From the NCBI RefSeq assembly GCF_009831555.1, contig NZ_WUUU01000007.1:1-44671 (forward strand): 44,671 bases of DNA. Reading direction: 5' to 3'. The notes under the pieces were generated by a model that was given only the letters and a program-made list of their open reading frames with translations, had not been told where the DNA came from and made no database searches. Below, piece by piece: positions 1 to 8,222 of this stretch (position 1 is its first letter; each line of letters opens with the position of its first letter). Origin of the DNA: Halobacterium bonnevillei. GTDB taxonomy: Archaea > Halobacteriota > Halobacteria > Halobacteriales > Halobacteriaceae. Made by a program: the position numbers and the translations under genes.

Positions 1-161
1 CCGAGCAAAAACAGCGTCATCCCGAACCCGGCCAGCCCGGGGTCGACGCCGCGCGCCAGCAGGCGCGCGACGGCAGCGCCGTAGCTCCCGACCGCGAGTC
101 CCATCCCGAGCAGCCCGACACCGAACACGGCCAGCGCGCGGCGCGGCAGTTCGTCGCTCAC
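1..161 (-). CDS. Membrane protein, N-terminal fragment (cut by window edge)
   Basis: The reading frame opens with GTG at 161 and runs off the left edge, so only about 53 residues are visible. They start VSDELPRR and continue as two hydrophobic segments (residues about 10-31 and 41-53), separated by a short loop containing ARGVDPG. This is the profile of an integral membrane protein with a short cytoplasmic N-terminus. The family cannot be named from this fragment. The gene is divergent from the OsmC gene, with about 98 bases between starts. Confidence 0.6.
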   Translation of the reverse strand, partial: MSDELPRRALAVFGVGLLGMGLAVGSYGAAVARLLARGVDPGLAGFGMTLFLL

Positions 162-259
162 GCCAGCGACTCTCTCGCGGGGGGCCAAAACAGTTCCCGC
201 CGGCCGCGAGCCCCGCCGGTGGCCGAACCGTTTTCCGAGTCCGACGACAGACCCATTGC

Positions 260-781
260 ATGACACTCGACTGGGACCTGCAGGACGCCGTCTGGGAGGA
301 GTTCGAGCTACTGGCAAACGCCGAGGACGTGCCCGTCGGCGAGAACCGCGTCGAAACCGAACTCCTCGAGAACTACCACGGCCGCGGGCAGGCGCGGGAC
401 TTCGAATTCGAGTCCGACGAACCCGCGTCGATGGCCGGAGGCGAGGACCACGGGCCGCGGCCGCTGGAGTACTTCCTCGCGGGGTTCGCGTTCTGCCAGC
501 AGGTCCTGCTTGCGAAGCACGCGCTGGCGACGGGCGTCGAACTCGACGACGTGAACGTCGAGGTCGAGGGCGACGTCGACCCGCGCGGGGTCCTCGGCGT
601 CGGCGACGTCGAGCCGGGGTTCGACGGCGCGCTCCAGCAGGCGACCCGCATCGAGAGCCCCGCGACCCCGCGCGAAATCCGCGACCTCGCGGAGACCGCG
701 GAAGCGCACTGTCCCGCGCACGCGTCGCTGGCCGTCCCGGTCGACCGTGATCTCTACCTCAACGGCGAGCAAATCGCGTAA
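260..781 (+). CDS. OsmC family protein
   Basis: The 173-residue length fits the OsmC/Ohr superfamily. Two widely spaced cysteines are visible, C79 in the helix segment FAFCQQ and C151 in AHCPAH, the positions of the family's peroxidatic and resolving pair. The stretch GPRPLEYFLAGFAFC and the following VELDDVNVEVEGDVDPRG are typical of the fold. Members reduce organic hydroperoxides with a dithiol cofactor, but many archaeal ones are uncharacterised, so peroxide defence is an inference. The next gene is a convergent dehydrogenase ending 39 bases downstream. Confidence 0.85.
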   Translation: MTLDWDLQDAVWEEFELLANAEDVPVGENRVETELLENYHGRGQARDFEFESDEPASMAGGEDHGPRPLEYFLAGFAFCQQVLLAKHALATGVELDDVNVEVEGDVDPRGVLGVGDVEPGFDGALQQATRIESPATPREIRDLAETAEAHCPAHASLAVPVDRDLYLNGEQIA

Positions 782-819
782 ATCGCCCCGGAACGCGCGC
801 TCGAGGCGGCGCCGTCCGG

Positions 820-1866
820 TCAGGGTTCGAGAATCGTCGTGCCGAACGTCTCTCCAGAGCGCAGCGCCTCGTGAACGCCGGCAACCTCGTCGAGGCTCGC
901 GGTCTGCGTGTAGTCGACTTCGATCCGGCCGTCGGCGAGTAATCGTGCCGCGCGCACGACCTGGTCCTTCGTGGCGAACCGCGAGCCGACGACGCTGGCT
1001 TCCTTCACGACGAACTCCTTCAGCGGCGGCGCGAACGACCGTTCGTGGTGCGTGGTGAGCGTGACGAGGTCGCCGCCCATCGCCATCGCCGCCCAGCCGT
1101 CGCGAATCGTGTCCACGTCGCCGACGGTGTCCACGACCACGGTCGGGCCATCGGCGTGCTGGGTCGCCTCGCCGATGCGCTCGGGGAAGTCGTCGCCGCG
1201 CGCGTCGATGGGCGTGACCGCGTCCGGCGTCACCGCGTCGACGTGCGCGAGTCTGTCGTCCCGGACGTCCGCCGCGAGCACTCGAGCGCCCCTGCTGGCC
1301 GCGAGTTTGGAGAGGTGGACGCCGATGCGGCCCGCCGCACCGATGACGAGGACGGTGTCGTCGTCGCCGACGTCGGTGCGTTCGCTGACGTGCAGCGGCG
1401 TCGCGAGGCCGTCTGCCGCGACTGCGCCGTCGGCGAACGTAGCGTCGTCGGGCAGCGGCAGGACGTTCGAGGCGGGAATCACCGTGGACTCGGCGTAGGC
1501 GCCGTCGCGCTGGACGCCGAACCAGCCGCCGAAGTTCGTGCACTGGTTGTCGTCGCCGCGCCGGCACCGGTCGCACCGCCCGCACGTCAGGTAGAAGTAC
1601 GAGAGCACGCGGTCGCCGACCTCGACGTCCGCGACGCCGGGGCCGACGGCGTCCACGACGCCTGCAAACTCGTGGCCGGGAATCCGCGGGGTGAGACCCG
1701 GGTCGTCGCTGAGGCCGCCCTGTACCGCGTTCTCGATCGTGCGCGTTACGCCGCACGCGCGGACGTCGACGCGCACCTCGCCGGCGTCGGGCGTCGGTTC
1801 CTCGACTTCCCGCACGGTCAGGTCGCCACCCCACTCGTCCAGCACGACTGCGTCCATCGTTGACAT
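820..1866 (-). CDS. Zinc-dependent alcohol dehydrogenase family protein
   Basis: The 348-residue medium-chain dehydrogenase has the expected parts. C38 and H65-E66 (in IPGHEFAGV) belong to the catalytic zinc site. C95, C98, C101 and C109 (CGRCDRC plus NQC) form the structural zinc lobe. The cofactor loop VIGAAGRIG lies near residue 175 and matches the NAD(P)-binding G-x-x-G pattern. The substrate cannot be read from sequence. The gene is convergent with the OsmC gene and divergent from the NCS2 permease, with a strongly AT-rich spacer between the two starts. The third usual catalytic ligand, a Cys near residue 150, is not obvious; an Asp (D152) sits there. Confidence 0.88.
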   Translation of the reverse strand: MSTMDAVVLDEWGGDLTVREVEEPTPDAGEVRVDVRACGVTRTIENAVQGGLSDDPGLTPRIPGHEFAGVVDAVGPGVADVEVGDRVLSYFYLTCGRCDRCRRGDDNQCTNFGGWFGVQRDGAYAESTVIPASNVLPLPDDATFADGAVAADGLATPLHVSERTDVGDDDTVLVIGAAGRIGVHLSKLAASRGARVLAADVRDDRLAHVDAVTPDAVTPIDARGDDFPERIGEATQHADGPTVVVDTVGDVDTIRDGWAAMAMGGDLVTLTTHHERSFAPPLKEFVVKEASVVGSRFATKDQVVRAARLLADGRIEVDYTQTASLDEVAGVHEALRSGETFGTTILEP

Positions 1867-1951
1867 ACCACGACTGTTGCCGCCGGGGGAGTTAGCGTTT
1901 CGGACAGCGGCGAAACGTCAGACGAAAATTCTATCTTGAAACCGATCTAAT

Positions 1952-1973
1952 ATTTGTTACAAATTTTTATTTA
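1952..1973 (+). promoter_or_regulatory. Inverted-repeat operator and TATA box of the NCS2 permease
   Basis: ATTTGT-T-ACAAAT (1952-1964) is a perfect 6-base inverted repeat around a single central base. It runs straight into TTTTTATTTA (1964-1973), a TATA-like element 23-32 bases before ATG 1996. The placement over the BRE/TATA region suggests a repressor or activator site. The regulator is unknown; IclR (5888) and Lrp (13661) are candidates only by proximity. Confidence 0.55.
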
Positions 1974-1995
1974 GGGTAACTCCATGGAGTCCGAT

Positions 1996-3393
1996 ATGCC
2001 ACGCGACAACGAGGCACACCAACGTACCGACGGCGGGAGCGCGCTCGTCGAGTACGGCATCGAAGACAAACCGGACCTCGAAGAGTCGGTCCCACTCGGC
2101 ATCCAGCACCTCCTCGCGATGTTCCTGTCGACGGTCGCGTTGCCGCTTGTCATCGCGGGCGCCATCGGTCTCGGCCCCGACGACACCGCGTTCATCGTCC
2201 AGATGGCGCTGCTGGTCGCCGGCGTCGCCACCATCGTGCAGGCGTACCCCATCGGGCCGGTCGGCGCGCGCCTCCCCATCGTCATGGGGACCAGCGCCAT
2301 CTTCGTGGCGCCGCTCATCGACATCGGCGGCGAGTTCGGCCTCGCCGCAATCTTCGGCGCGGTGCTCATCGCCGCTCCCGTCGAAGTCGTCATCGGCTAC
2401 TTCTTCGACGACGTCGAGGACTTCTTCCCGCCGCTGGTCACGGGGATCGTCGTCATGCTCGTCGGCCTCACCCTCATCCCAATCGCCATGCAGTACTCCG
2501 CTGGCGTCCCGGGCACCGAGACGTTCGGGAGCATGGAGAACCTCGGCCTCGCGGCGCTCGTCCTCGTCGTCGCGCTCGTCGTAAACCAGTTCTTCGACGG
2601 CTTCCTGCAGTCCTCGAGCGTGCTGGTCGCCGTCGTCGTCGGGTACCTCGCCGCGATTCCGCTGGGTCTCCTAGACCTCTCGGGCGTCGCCGGCGCGGCG
2701 TGGTTCTCCATCCCGACCCCGCTCAACTACGGCCTCGAATTCCAGCCCAGCGCCATCATCCTCGTGGCGTTCGCGTACGTCATCACTGCGATGGAGACCA
2801 TCGGCGACATCTCCGGCACCACCGAAGCCGTCGGCCGCGACCCGACGACCGACGAGACGAAAGGCGGGCTCATCGCCGACGGCGTGATGTCCGCGTTCGC
2901 CGCCGTGTTCAACGCGTTCCCGAACACGTCGTTCAGCCAGAACGTCGGCCTCATCTCGTTCACCGGCGTGGCGAGCCGGTTCGTCGTCGCCATCGCCGGC
3001 GTCTTCCTCGTGGTGCTCGGGCTCGTGCCGAAAGTCGCCGAAGTCGTCGCTGCGATGCCCAACCCAGTGCTCGGTGGCGCAGCCATCGTCCTGTTCGGGA
3101 TGATTATCTCCATCGGCCTCCGCATCATCTCCCGGGGCGCCGAACTCAACCGCCGCAACCTCACCATCATCGCCACCTCCCTCGTGCTCGGCGTCGGCGT
3201 CGAGTGGCGCTCGGACACGCTCGCACAGCTGCCCGACGACGTCCAGATCCTGGCGACGTCCGGCATCATCGTCGGCGGCGTCGCCGCGCTCGTGTTGAAC
3301 GCCGTGCTCCCCGAGGAAGTGCCGCCGGTCGGCGAAGGCCCGGTCGGCGAACCGGTCGCCGGCGAGGACCCAGAGGAAGCACTCGACGACTGA
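1996..3393 (+). CDS. NCS2 family uracil/xanthine-type permease
   Basis: This is an integral membrane nucleobase:cation symporter of about 465 residues with roughly 12-14 hydrophobic segments. The family opening QHLLAMFLSTVALPLVIAGA and a later segment with NAFPNTSFSQNVGL, which carries the signature N/Q-rich substrate helix, are clear. It should import a purine, pyrimidine or related heterocycle. An upstream in-frame ATG exists at 1984, but the TATA box at 1964-1973 lies 27 bases before ATG 1996, so the leaderless start MPRDNEAHQ is preferred. The C-terminus is acidic and unstructured. The gene is convergent with the cyclase gene (36 bases apart). Confidence 0.9.
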   Translation: MPRDNEAHQRTDGGSALVEYGIEDKPDLEESVPLGIQHLLAMFLSTVALPLVIAGAIGLGPDDTAFIVQMALLVAGVATIVQAYPIGPVGARLPIVMGTSAIFVAPLIDIGGEFGLAAIFGAVLIAAPVEVVIGYFFDDVEDFFPPLVTGIVVMLVGLTLIPIAMQYSAGVPGTETFGSMENLGLAALVLVVALVVNQFFDGFLQSSSVLVAVVVGYLAAIPLGLLDLSGVAGAAWFSIPTPLNYGLEFQPSAIILVAFAYVITAMETIGDISGTTEAVGRDPTTDETKGGLIADGVMSAFAAVFNAFPNTSFSQNVGLISFTGVASRFVVAIAGVFLVVLGLVPKVAEVVAAMPNPVLGGAAIVLFGMIISIGLRIISRGAELNRRNLTIIATSLVLGVGVEWRSDTLAQLPDDVQILATSGIIVGGVAALVLNAVLPEEVPPVGEGPVGEPVAGEDPEEALDD

Positions 3394-3408
3394 CCGCGAC
3401 CCGCCGCG

Positions 3409-3413
3409 AAAAA
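3409..3413 (-). terminator. Oligo-T tract after the cyclase gene
   Basis: Five A residues on the + strand read as TTTTT on the - strand, 17 bases past the cyclase stop codon. Short T-runs are the archaeal termination signal. There is no stem. The evidence is weak. Confidence 0.3.
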
Positions 3414-3429
3414 TTGCTGCCCGCGTCCG

Positions 3430-4194
3430 CTATGCTTCGGTGAACGCGACGACCCGGGAGACCGAGGACTCGCCGCCCCGGAACCGCCACGGGAACGTCC
3501 CGATCTGGCAGCGTTCGTTCAGCAGGTGTTCGGGTACCTGCGCGTTCTCGACGTGGACGATGCCCTCCGGGAACAGCTCGGTGTGCATGAGCTGGTAGCC
3601 CTCCGGCGGGAAGATCTCGTCGAGGTCGTCGACGCCGTGCTTCTCGCGGGCTTCCGCGGCGAGCTCCGGCCGGACGTCGCGGACGACCGTGTTCATCGGG
3701 TGGTCGGCGCTCCCGCAGTCCAGGATGAGGTAGTTCAGTCCCTTCTCCTTGCACCAGTCGGCGAACTCCTGATTCGGTCCGGGGTGCTTGCAGAAGAACT
3801 TGTGGGGGTCTGCGTCTTCCTTGTGCCAGGCGTACTTCTGGTAGCCGGTGTGGATGAAGAGGATGTCGCCCTCCTGGACGTCCACGACGTCCTCGATCAT
3901 GTCCGACGTGTAGACGTCGTAGTCGCCGACCTTGTCGGAGATGTCCGCGACCACGGCGTCGCCGACGAGTTCGTCCAGCGGCATGCTCTCGATGTCCCGG
4001 CCGTGAGCGACGAAGTGCTTCTCGCCGTCCAGGTGGGTGCCGGTGTGGTTCATGAACTCGATCTTCTGCCCGTTGACTTTCTCGGTGTCCAGTGACTTCT
4101 CGTACCAGACTTTCGGGTTGTCGTACGTCGGCCACGCAGGCGTGTCAGCGCACCACGGCTGCGTCAGATCGTGCATTTCGTAGCCGTCCAACAT
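3430..4194 (-). CDS. Cyclase family protein (kynurenine formamidase-like metal hydrolase)
   Basis: The 254-residue protein carries H50-TGTH54-LD56-GEKH60, the metal-binding signature of the cyclase/kynurenine formamidase fold (usual form HxGTHxDxPxH). Here the proline position is Glu, an uncommon variant. Family members hydrolyse amide or lactam bonds (N-formylkynurenine, isatin) or cyclise polyketides. Which of these applies is not decidable from sequence. Neighbours suggest a catabolic role: an NCS2 permease on one side, and a CoA transferase and an IclR regulator on the other. A TTAA box at 4220-4223 sits 26-29 bases before the start, fitting a leaderless transcript. Confidence 0.85.
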   Translation of the reverse strand: MLDGYEMHDLTQPWCADTPAWPTYDNPKVWYEKSLDTEKVNGQKIEFMNHTGTHLDGEKHFVAHGRDIESMPLDELVGDAVVADISDKVGDYDVYTSDMIEDVVDVQEGDILFIHTGYQKYAWHKEDADPHKFFCKHPGPNQEFADWCKEKGLNYLILDCGSADHPMNTVVRDVRPELAAEAREKHGVDDLDEIFPPEGYQLMHTELFPEGIVHVENAQVPEHLLNERCQIGTFPWRFRGGESSVSRVVAFTEA

Positions 4195-4370
4195 GCTCCT
4201 ACCGTCGCGGGTCTCCCTCTTAACGGTTGGCCATCGGGCAGCAGACAGGGGCCACTACGGAATGTTACCAAGACTTTGCGCGGAGCGAGGCGGCACCAAC
4301 GGCCTGGCGGAGACGCTGGCGCCACCCTGACTCTGGGGGAACGCGCGACCGCCGGACGGCCGGAACGGAG

Positions 4371-5570
4371 TTAGTCCTCGCCGAACACGCCGGCGTCCGC
4401 GAGTTCGTCGATCTCGTCGGCCGAGTAGCCGAGTTGCTCGAACACCTCGCGGTTGTGCTCGCCGAGTTCCGGCGGCGGCGACTCGAAGCCGCTCTCGCTG
4501 TCCTCGTAGTTCAGCGGGTGCTCGATGACGGGAATCGTCTTCCCGCGGGCCTCCATCTCGGTGACGACGCCGCGGGCGTCGGTCTGCTCGTTGTGGAGCG
4601 CGTCGTCGACGGAGTAGACGGGGCCGGCAGGTATGCCGGCTTCCTCGACGAGCGCGTCCATCCACGCCTCCGTCGTGCGCTCGCGGAGTTCCGCCTCGAG
4701 TTCCGCTTCCAGTTCGTCCATCTGTTCGACCCGGTCCGCGTTCGTCTCGAAGCGGTCGTCCTCGAGGAGGTCGGGACGCCCGATGGCGTCGCAGAACTGG
4801 GTCCAGAGCTTCTGGTTGAGGCACGCGACGTTGATGTGGCCGTCCGCCGTCTCGAAGGTCTGGTAGGGTGCGAGAACGGGGTCCTTCGTCCCCATGCGTT
4901 CGGGTTCCTCGCCGACGAACGCCTTCCCCGCTTGCTTCGTGAGCCACGGGAGCGTGGCGTCCAGCATCCCGAGTTCGACGTAGTCGCCCTCTCCGGTTCG
5001 CGCGCGGCGGTACAGCGCACCCATGATGCCGAACGCCGACCACATCGCGGTGATGAGGTCGGTCTGCGGGAGGCCGACTTTCACTGGCTGGCCGTCGGGT
5101 TCCCCCGTCACGGACATGATGCCGCTCATGCCCTGGATGAGGAGGTCGTAGCCCGGTCGCTGACTCCACGGGCCGGTCTGGCCGAACGCCGAAATCGCGC
5201 AGTAGACGACGTCGTCGTTGACCTCGCGGATGTCGTCGTAGGCGACGCCGAGTTTCTCCGCGGTCCCGGGGCGGTAGTTCTGGATGAAGACGTCGGCTTC
5301 CTCTGCGAGGTCGTACAGCGCCGCCAGCCCCTCGGGCTTCTTGAGATTGAGTTCGACGCTACGCTTGTCGTAGTTCACCGTCCAGAAGTACGGGGATTCG
5401 CCGTCCACAAACGGCGGCCCGGAGTGGCGGTTGTCGTCGCCGACCCCGGGGCGCTCGACTTTGATGACGTCCGCGCCCTGGTTGGCGAGCATCAGTGAAC
5501 AGAAGCCACCCGTGACGAACGTGCTCAAGTCCAGCACCGTCACTCCGTCGAGTACGTGTCCATCGTTCAT
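4371..5570 (-). CDS. Class III CoA transferase (CaiB/BaiF family)
   Basis: The 399-residue enzyme starts MNDGHVLDGVTVLDLS, which is the family N-terminus. The frame stays open another 65 codons upstream, but that part has no family resemblance, so ATG 5570 is chosen. Recognisable blocks are GADVIKVERPG (33-42), the FGQTGPWSQRPGYDLL segment and LPQTD171, whose Asp is the likely residue acylated during CoA transfer. The C-terminal EHNREVFEQLGYSADEI is also typical. It moves CoA between carboxylic acids; donor and acceptor are unknown. It is co-oriented with the cyclase gene (176 bases apart) and divergent from the IclR gene. Confidence 0.88.
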   Translation of the reverse strand: MNDGHVLDGVTVLDLSTFVTGGFCSLMLANQGADVIKVERPGVGDDNRHSGPPFVDGESPYFWTVNYDKRSVELNLKKPEGLAALYDLAEEADVFIQNYRPGTAEKLGVAYDDIREVNDDVVYCAISAFGQTGPWSQRPGYDLLIQGMSGIMSVTGEPDGQPVKVGLPQTDLITAMWSAFGIMGALYRRARTGEGDYVELGMLDATLPWLTKQAGKAFVGEEPERMGTKDPVLAPYQTFETADGHINVACLNQKLWTQFCDAIGRPDLLEDDRFETNADRVEQMDELEAELEAELRERTTEAWMDALVEEAGIPAGPVYSVDDALHNEQTDARGVVTEMEARGKTIPVIEHPLNYEDSESGFESPPPELGEHNREVFEQLGYSADEIDELADAGVFGED

Positions 5571-5887
5571 CGTTGGCCACCACGAGGACGCGCGGCTTAA
5601 ATCATTGCCGTGTCGGCGAGACTGGGCCACGAGCAGTCGACCGACCACTCCCTGGCGTTCAATGATACTGAACAGCTTCGAGACCCGGCGCGTCCAGCAT
5701 TTCGGCCGTTCGGGGGACAGACCGATTATACGGGCCATTTCATGCAAGAACGCGTATTGTGCCATGTTACCACACCGTCCGGCGATACTGATTTAACAGC
5801 AAGTTATGCCCCGGTTCCAGGACGAGCGTTCTACCCAGGTGAACGTAAGAATTACAATGATGAACGCAGAGATACAGACGACACACG
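5571..5887. promoter_or_regulatory. Divergent intergenic region, CoA transferase / IclR
   Basis: The 317-base spacer has no convincing gene. It is less GC-rich than its flanks and must hold both divergent promoters. GATACTGA occurs twice in direct orientation (5664-5671 and 5784-5791), a possible but weak regulator half-site. AT-rich elements near 5733-5738 (GATTAT) and 5790-5796 (GATTTAA) are candidate TATA boxes. No perfect long palindrome was found. Confidence 0.35.
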
Positions 5888-6652
5888 ATGACCGACTCCG
5901 GAACCCCCGCGGTGAAGTCAGTCGAGACCGCCTTCCGCATCATCGAGGCGCTGCACGAGCGCGGCGGCGCGGGCGTCACGGAACTGGCGTCCGCGCTGTC
6001 GTTCCCGAAGAGCACCGTCCACAACCACCTGCAGACCCTGGAACGCAACGAATACGTCGTCAAAGCCGACGACACGTACCGGGTCGGCTGTCGGTTCCTC
6101 GAACTCGGCGCGCACGCCCGCGACCGCCGCCCCATCTACGAGGTCGCGCGTCCCGAGGTCGACCGCATCGCAGAGGAGACCGGGGAGCTCTCGGGCGTCG
6201 TCGTCGAGGAGCACGGCCGCGGCGTGTTCCTCCACCGCGCGAAAGGCGAACGCGCTGTTCACGTCGACACCTACGCCGGGAAGCGCATCTACCTCCACGG
6301 CGCCGCCCTCGGGAAAGCGATTCTCGCACACCTCCCCGAGGAGCGCGTCGACGAGATCGTCGACCGGCACGGCCTCCCGGCACTCACCGAGAACACCATC
6401 ACGGACCGCGAGGAGCTCGCCGCTGAACTCGCCGCCGTGCGGGAGTCGGGCATCGCGTTCGACGACGAGGAGCGCCTCGAGGGACTGCGGAGTGTGGGGG
6501 CCGCCATCACCGGATCGAACGGCGAGGTCCTCGGCGCAATCAGCGTCGCCGGCCCGACGACCAGGCTCCGCGAGGACCGCTTCCGGGAGGAACTCCCCGC
6601 GGCGGTCCGCAGCGCCGTGAACGTCATCGACCTGAACGTCACGTACTCGTAG
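5888..6652 (+). CDS. IclR family transcriptional regulator
   Basis: The 254-residue protein has an N-terminal winged helix-turn-helix (residues about 5-60; GVTELASALSFPKSTVHNHL is the recognition unit). An IclR effector domain follows (about 72-250), with GELSGVVVEEHGRGVFLHRA, YLHGAALGKAILAHLPEE and the late DEERLEGLRSVGAAI and VLGAISVAGP blocks. Such proteins usually repress or activate adjacent catabolic operons in response to a small aromatic or heterocyclic metabolite. It is divergent from the CoA transferase gene across 317 bases, so that gene, the cyclase and perhaps the permease are the likeliest targets. Confidence 0.92.
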   Translation: MTDSGTPAVKSVETAFRIIEALHERGGAGVTELASALSFPKSTVHNHLQTLERNEYVVKADDTYRVGCRFLELGAHARDRRPIYEVARPEVDRIAEETGELSGVVVEEHGRGVFLHRAKGERAVHVDTYAGKRIYLHGAALGKAILAHLPEERVDEIVDRHGLPALTENTITDREELAAELAAVRESGIAFDDEERLEGLRSVGAAITGSNGEVLGAISVAGPTTRLREDRFREELPAAVRSAVNVIDLNVTYS

Positions 6653-7007
6653 TCGTGACGACCGTACGTCCGTAACGGATATGTACCAGTTACTCGACTG
6701 TAACTTAGAACTACCAGGTTCATTAGCTTTCCGAGGCTTCTTCGCCCGAAGTTCGGAAACGCAAAGACAAGCCCCAAAAACCACTAATACACCATTTTCT
6801 CTCCCAGTTGGTGAAACTGGAATCTTGTGGGAATCTTAGGCCCAAAGGTGCAATAGAGCCATTATCCAGGCCGTCTCAGCTGTATATACACTACACCACC
6901 TGGATCCGTAATATCAATTTGAAATACTATCTCTACGTCCGATATCGGATTTTTCGCGGGTCGGGTCGAGAGCAAGACATTAACACGCGGCCGCCTGTCG
7001 TGTTGGT
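6653..7007. promoter_or_regulatory. Intergenic region upstream of moeA with hairpin and palindrome
   Basis: The 355-base spacer is distinctly AT-richer than its surroundings and I see no credible gene in it. It contains a hairpin-forming element at 6728-6759 (TTTCCGA pairing with TCGGAAA, with a further CTTC/GAAG pairing inside). That could end the IclR transcript. TCCGATATCGGA (6938-6949) is a perfect 12-base palindrome. A TATA-like ATTAACA (6979-6985) lies 23-29 bases before the moeA ATG, consistent with a leaderless start. GTATATAC near 6891 is another AT-rich palindrome. Confidence 0.45.
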
Positions 7008-8222
7008 ATGAGCCACGACCACGCGGACATGCTGTGGCGCGCCGAGGCAGTCGAGCGCGTGCTCGACGTCCGCGAGACGGCGCTCGCGCGACTCGGCGTG
7101 GAGCCGGTGCCGCTGGACGAGATTGCGGGGCGGGTCCTCGCCGAGCCCGTCGTCGCACAGCACGACGAACCGCCGCACAGTTACGCGACGATGGACGGGT
7201 TCGCGTTCGACGCAACCGAGGACTACCCCTTCGAGGTGGTCGACAGGGAGGTGTTCCCAGAGGACGACCCCGGCGAAATCGGACCCGGGGAGGCCGCCCG
7301 CATTGCGACCGGTGCGCCGGTACCGCGTGGGGCGAACGCCGTGCTGAAAGTCGAGGAAGGCGTCGTGGAAGGCGACCAACTAACGGGCGCCGACCTCGAC
7401 CCGGGGACGTACGTCTACGAGCGCGGGAGCAACGTAGCGGCCGGCGACCGCCTCTTCGAGGCTGGCGAACGCCTCTCCCCGAAGGACGCGATTCTGCTGC
7501 GCGACCTTGGCGTCGAGGAAGTCGACGTCCGCGAGCGATTCTCCGCGGGCGTCCTCGCGACCGGAACCGAGATCCACGAGGGGACCATCAGCGACCTCGA
7601 CTCGCCGATGTTGGCGGGTCTCGCGGAGTCCTGGGGCCACGACGCGGTCTTCGAGGGGAGCGTCCCCGACGACTACGAGACGGTCGAGGCCCGCGTCGCA
7701 GAACTCGCGGACACCCACGACGTCGTGGTGACGACGGGCGGGACGAGCGTCGGGAAGAAGGACTACGCGATTCGCGTGCTGGACGCGCTCGGCGACGTCC
7801 GATTCCACCGCGTCCGCGTGCGACCCGGGAAGCCGATTGCCGTCGCGGACCTCCCGGACTACGACGCGACGGCGTTCGCGATTCCGGGGAAGCCGGTGGG
7901 CGCACACGTCATCACGTCGCTGGTCGCGCGGCCGTTTTTCACGGGCCGAACGGACCTCCCGACGGTCGGCGCGACACTGACCCACGACGTGGGTCTGGGC
8001 CCGGAGGGCTTCGAGTACGCAATTCCCGTCACGCTCGCCGACGGCGAAGCGACGCCGCTGGGCCACGTCGACTCCCCACTGTCTGTGTACGAGGACACGT
8101 TCGACCCGAGCGTGCTTTCCTCGAGCACGCGCGCCACGCGTGCAGACGGGTTCGTGCTCACGCAGTCCGAGCTGGCCGCCGACGCGAACGTCCGGGTGGT
8201 CCCGTACCCCGCAGTCGAATGA
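7008..8222 (+). CDS. moeA: Molybdopterin molybdotransferase MoeA
   Basis: The 404-residue, MoeA-length protein inserts molybdenum or tungsten into adenylylated molybdopterin. The N-terminal part has PHSYATMDGFAF (the conserved D-G-F/Y-A motif) and the RIATGAPVPRGANAVLKVE block. The central MoCF-like domain carries VVTTGGTSVGKKDY, near residues 240-253. The FAIPGKPVGAHVI segment completes the family pattern, and a beta-barrel C-terminal domain follows. The next gene overlaps it by four bases (ATGA), so the two are translationally coupled. Confidence 0.93.
   Translation: MSHDHADMLWRAEAVERVLDVRETALARLGVEPVPLDEIAGRVLAEPVVAQHDEPPHSYATMDGFAFDATEDYPFEVVDREVFPEDDPGEIGPGEAARIATGAPVPRGANAVLKVEEGVVEGDQLTGADLDPGTYVYERGSNVAAGDRLFEAGERLSPKDAILLRDLGVEEVDVRERFSAGVLATGTEIHEGTISDLDSPMLAGLAESWGHDAVFEGSVPDDYETVEARVAELADTHDVVVTTGGTSVGKKDYAIRVLDALGDVRFHRVRVRPGKPIAVADLPDYDATAFAIPGKPVGAHVITSLVARPFFTGRTDLPTVGATLTHDVGLGPEGFEYAIPVTLADGEATPLGHVDSPLSVYEDTFDPSVLSSSTRATRADGFVLTQSELAADANVRVVPYPAVE

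Noticed and set aside
308-1834. Long reverse-strand open frame (508 codons) over the OsmC and dehydrogenase genes
   Set aside because: Arg/Gly-rich translation typical of antisense or off-frame reading in GC-rich DNA; the overlapping frames carry clear family motifs.
5610-5891. Possible 93-residue protein before the IclR gene
   Set aside because: Covers the divergent promoter region, has no hydrophobic core or motif, and overlaps the IclR start.
6808-7011. Possible 67-residue protein before moeA
   Set aside because: No resemblance, codon use unlike the genome, and it covers the probable moeA promoter.
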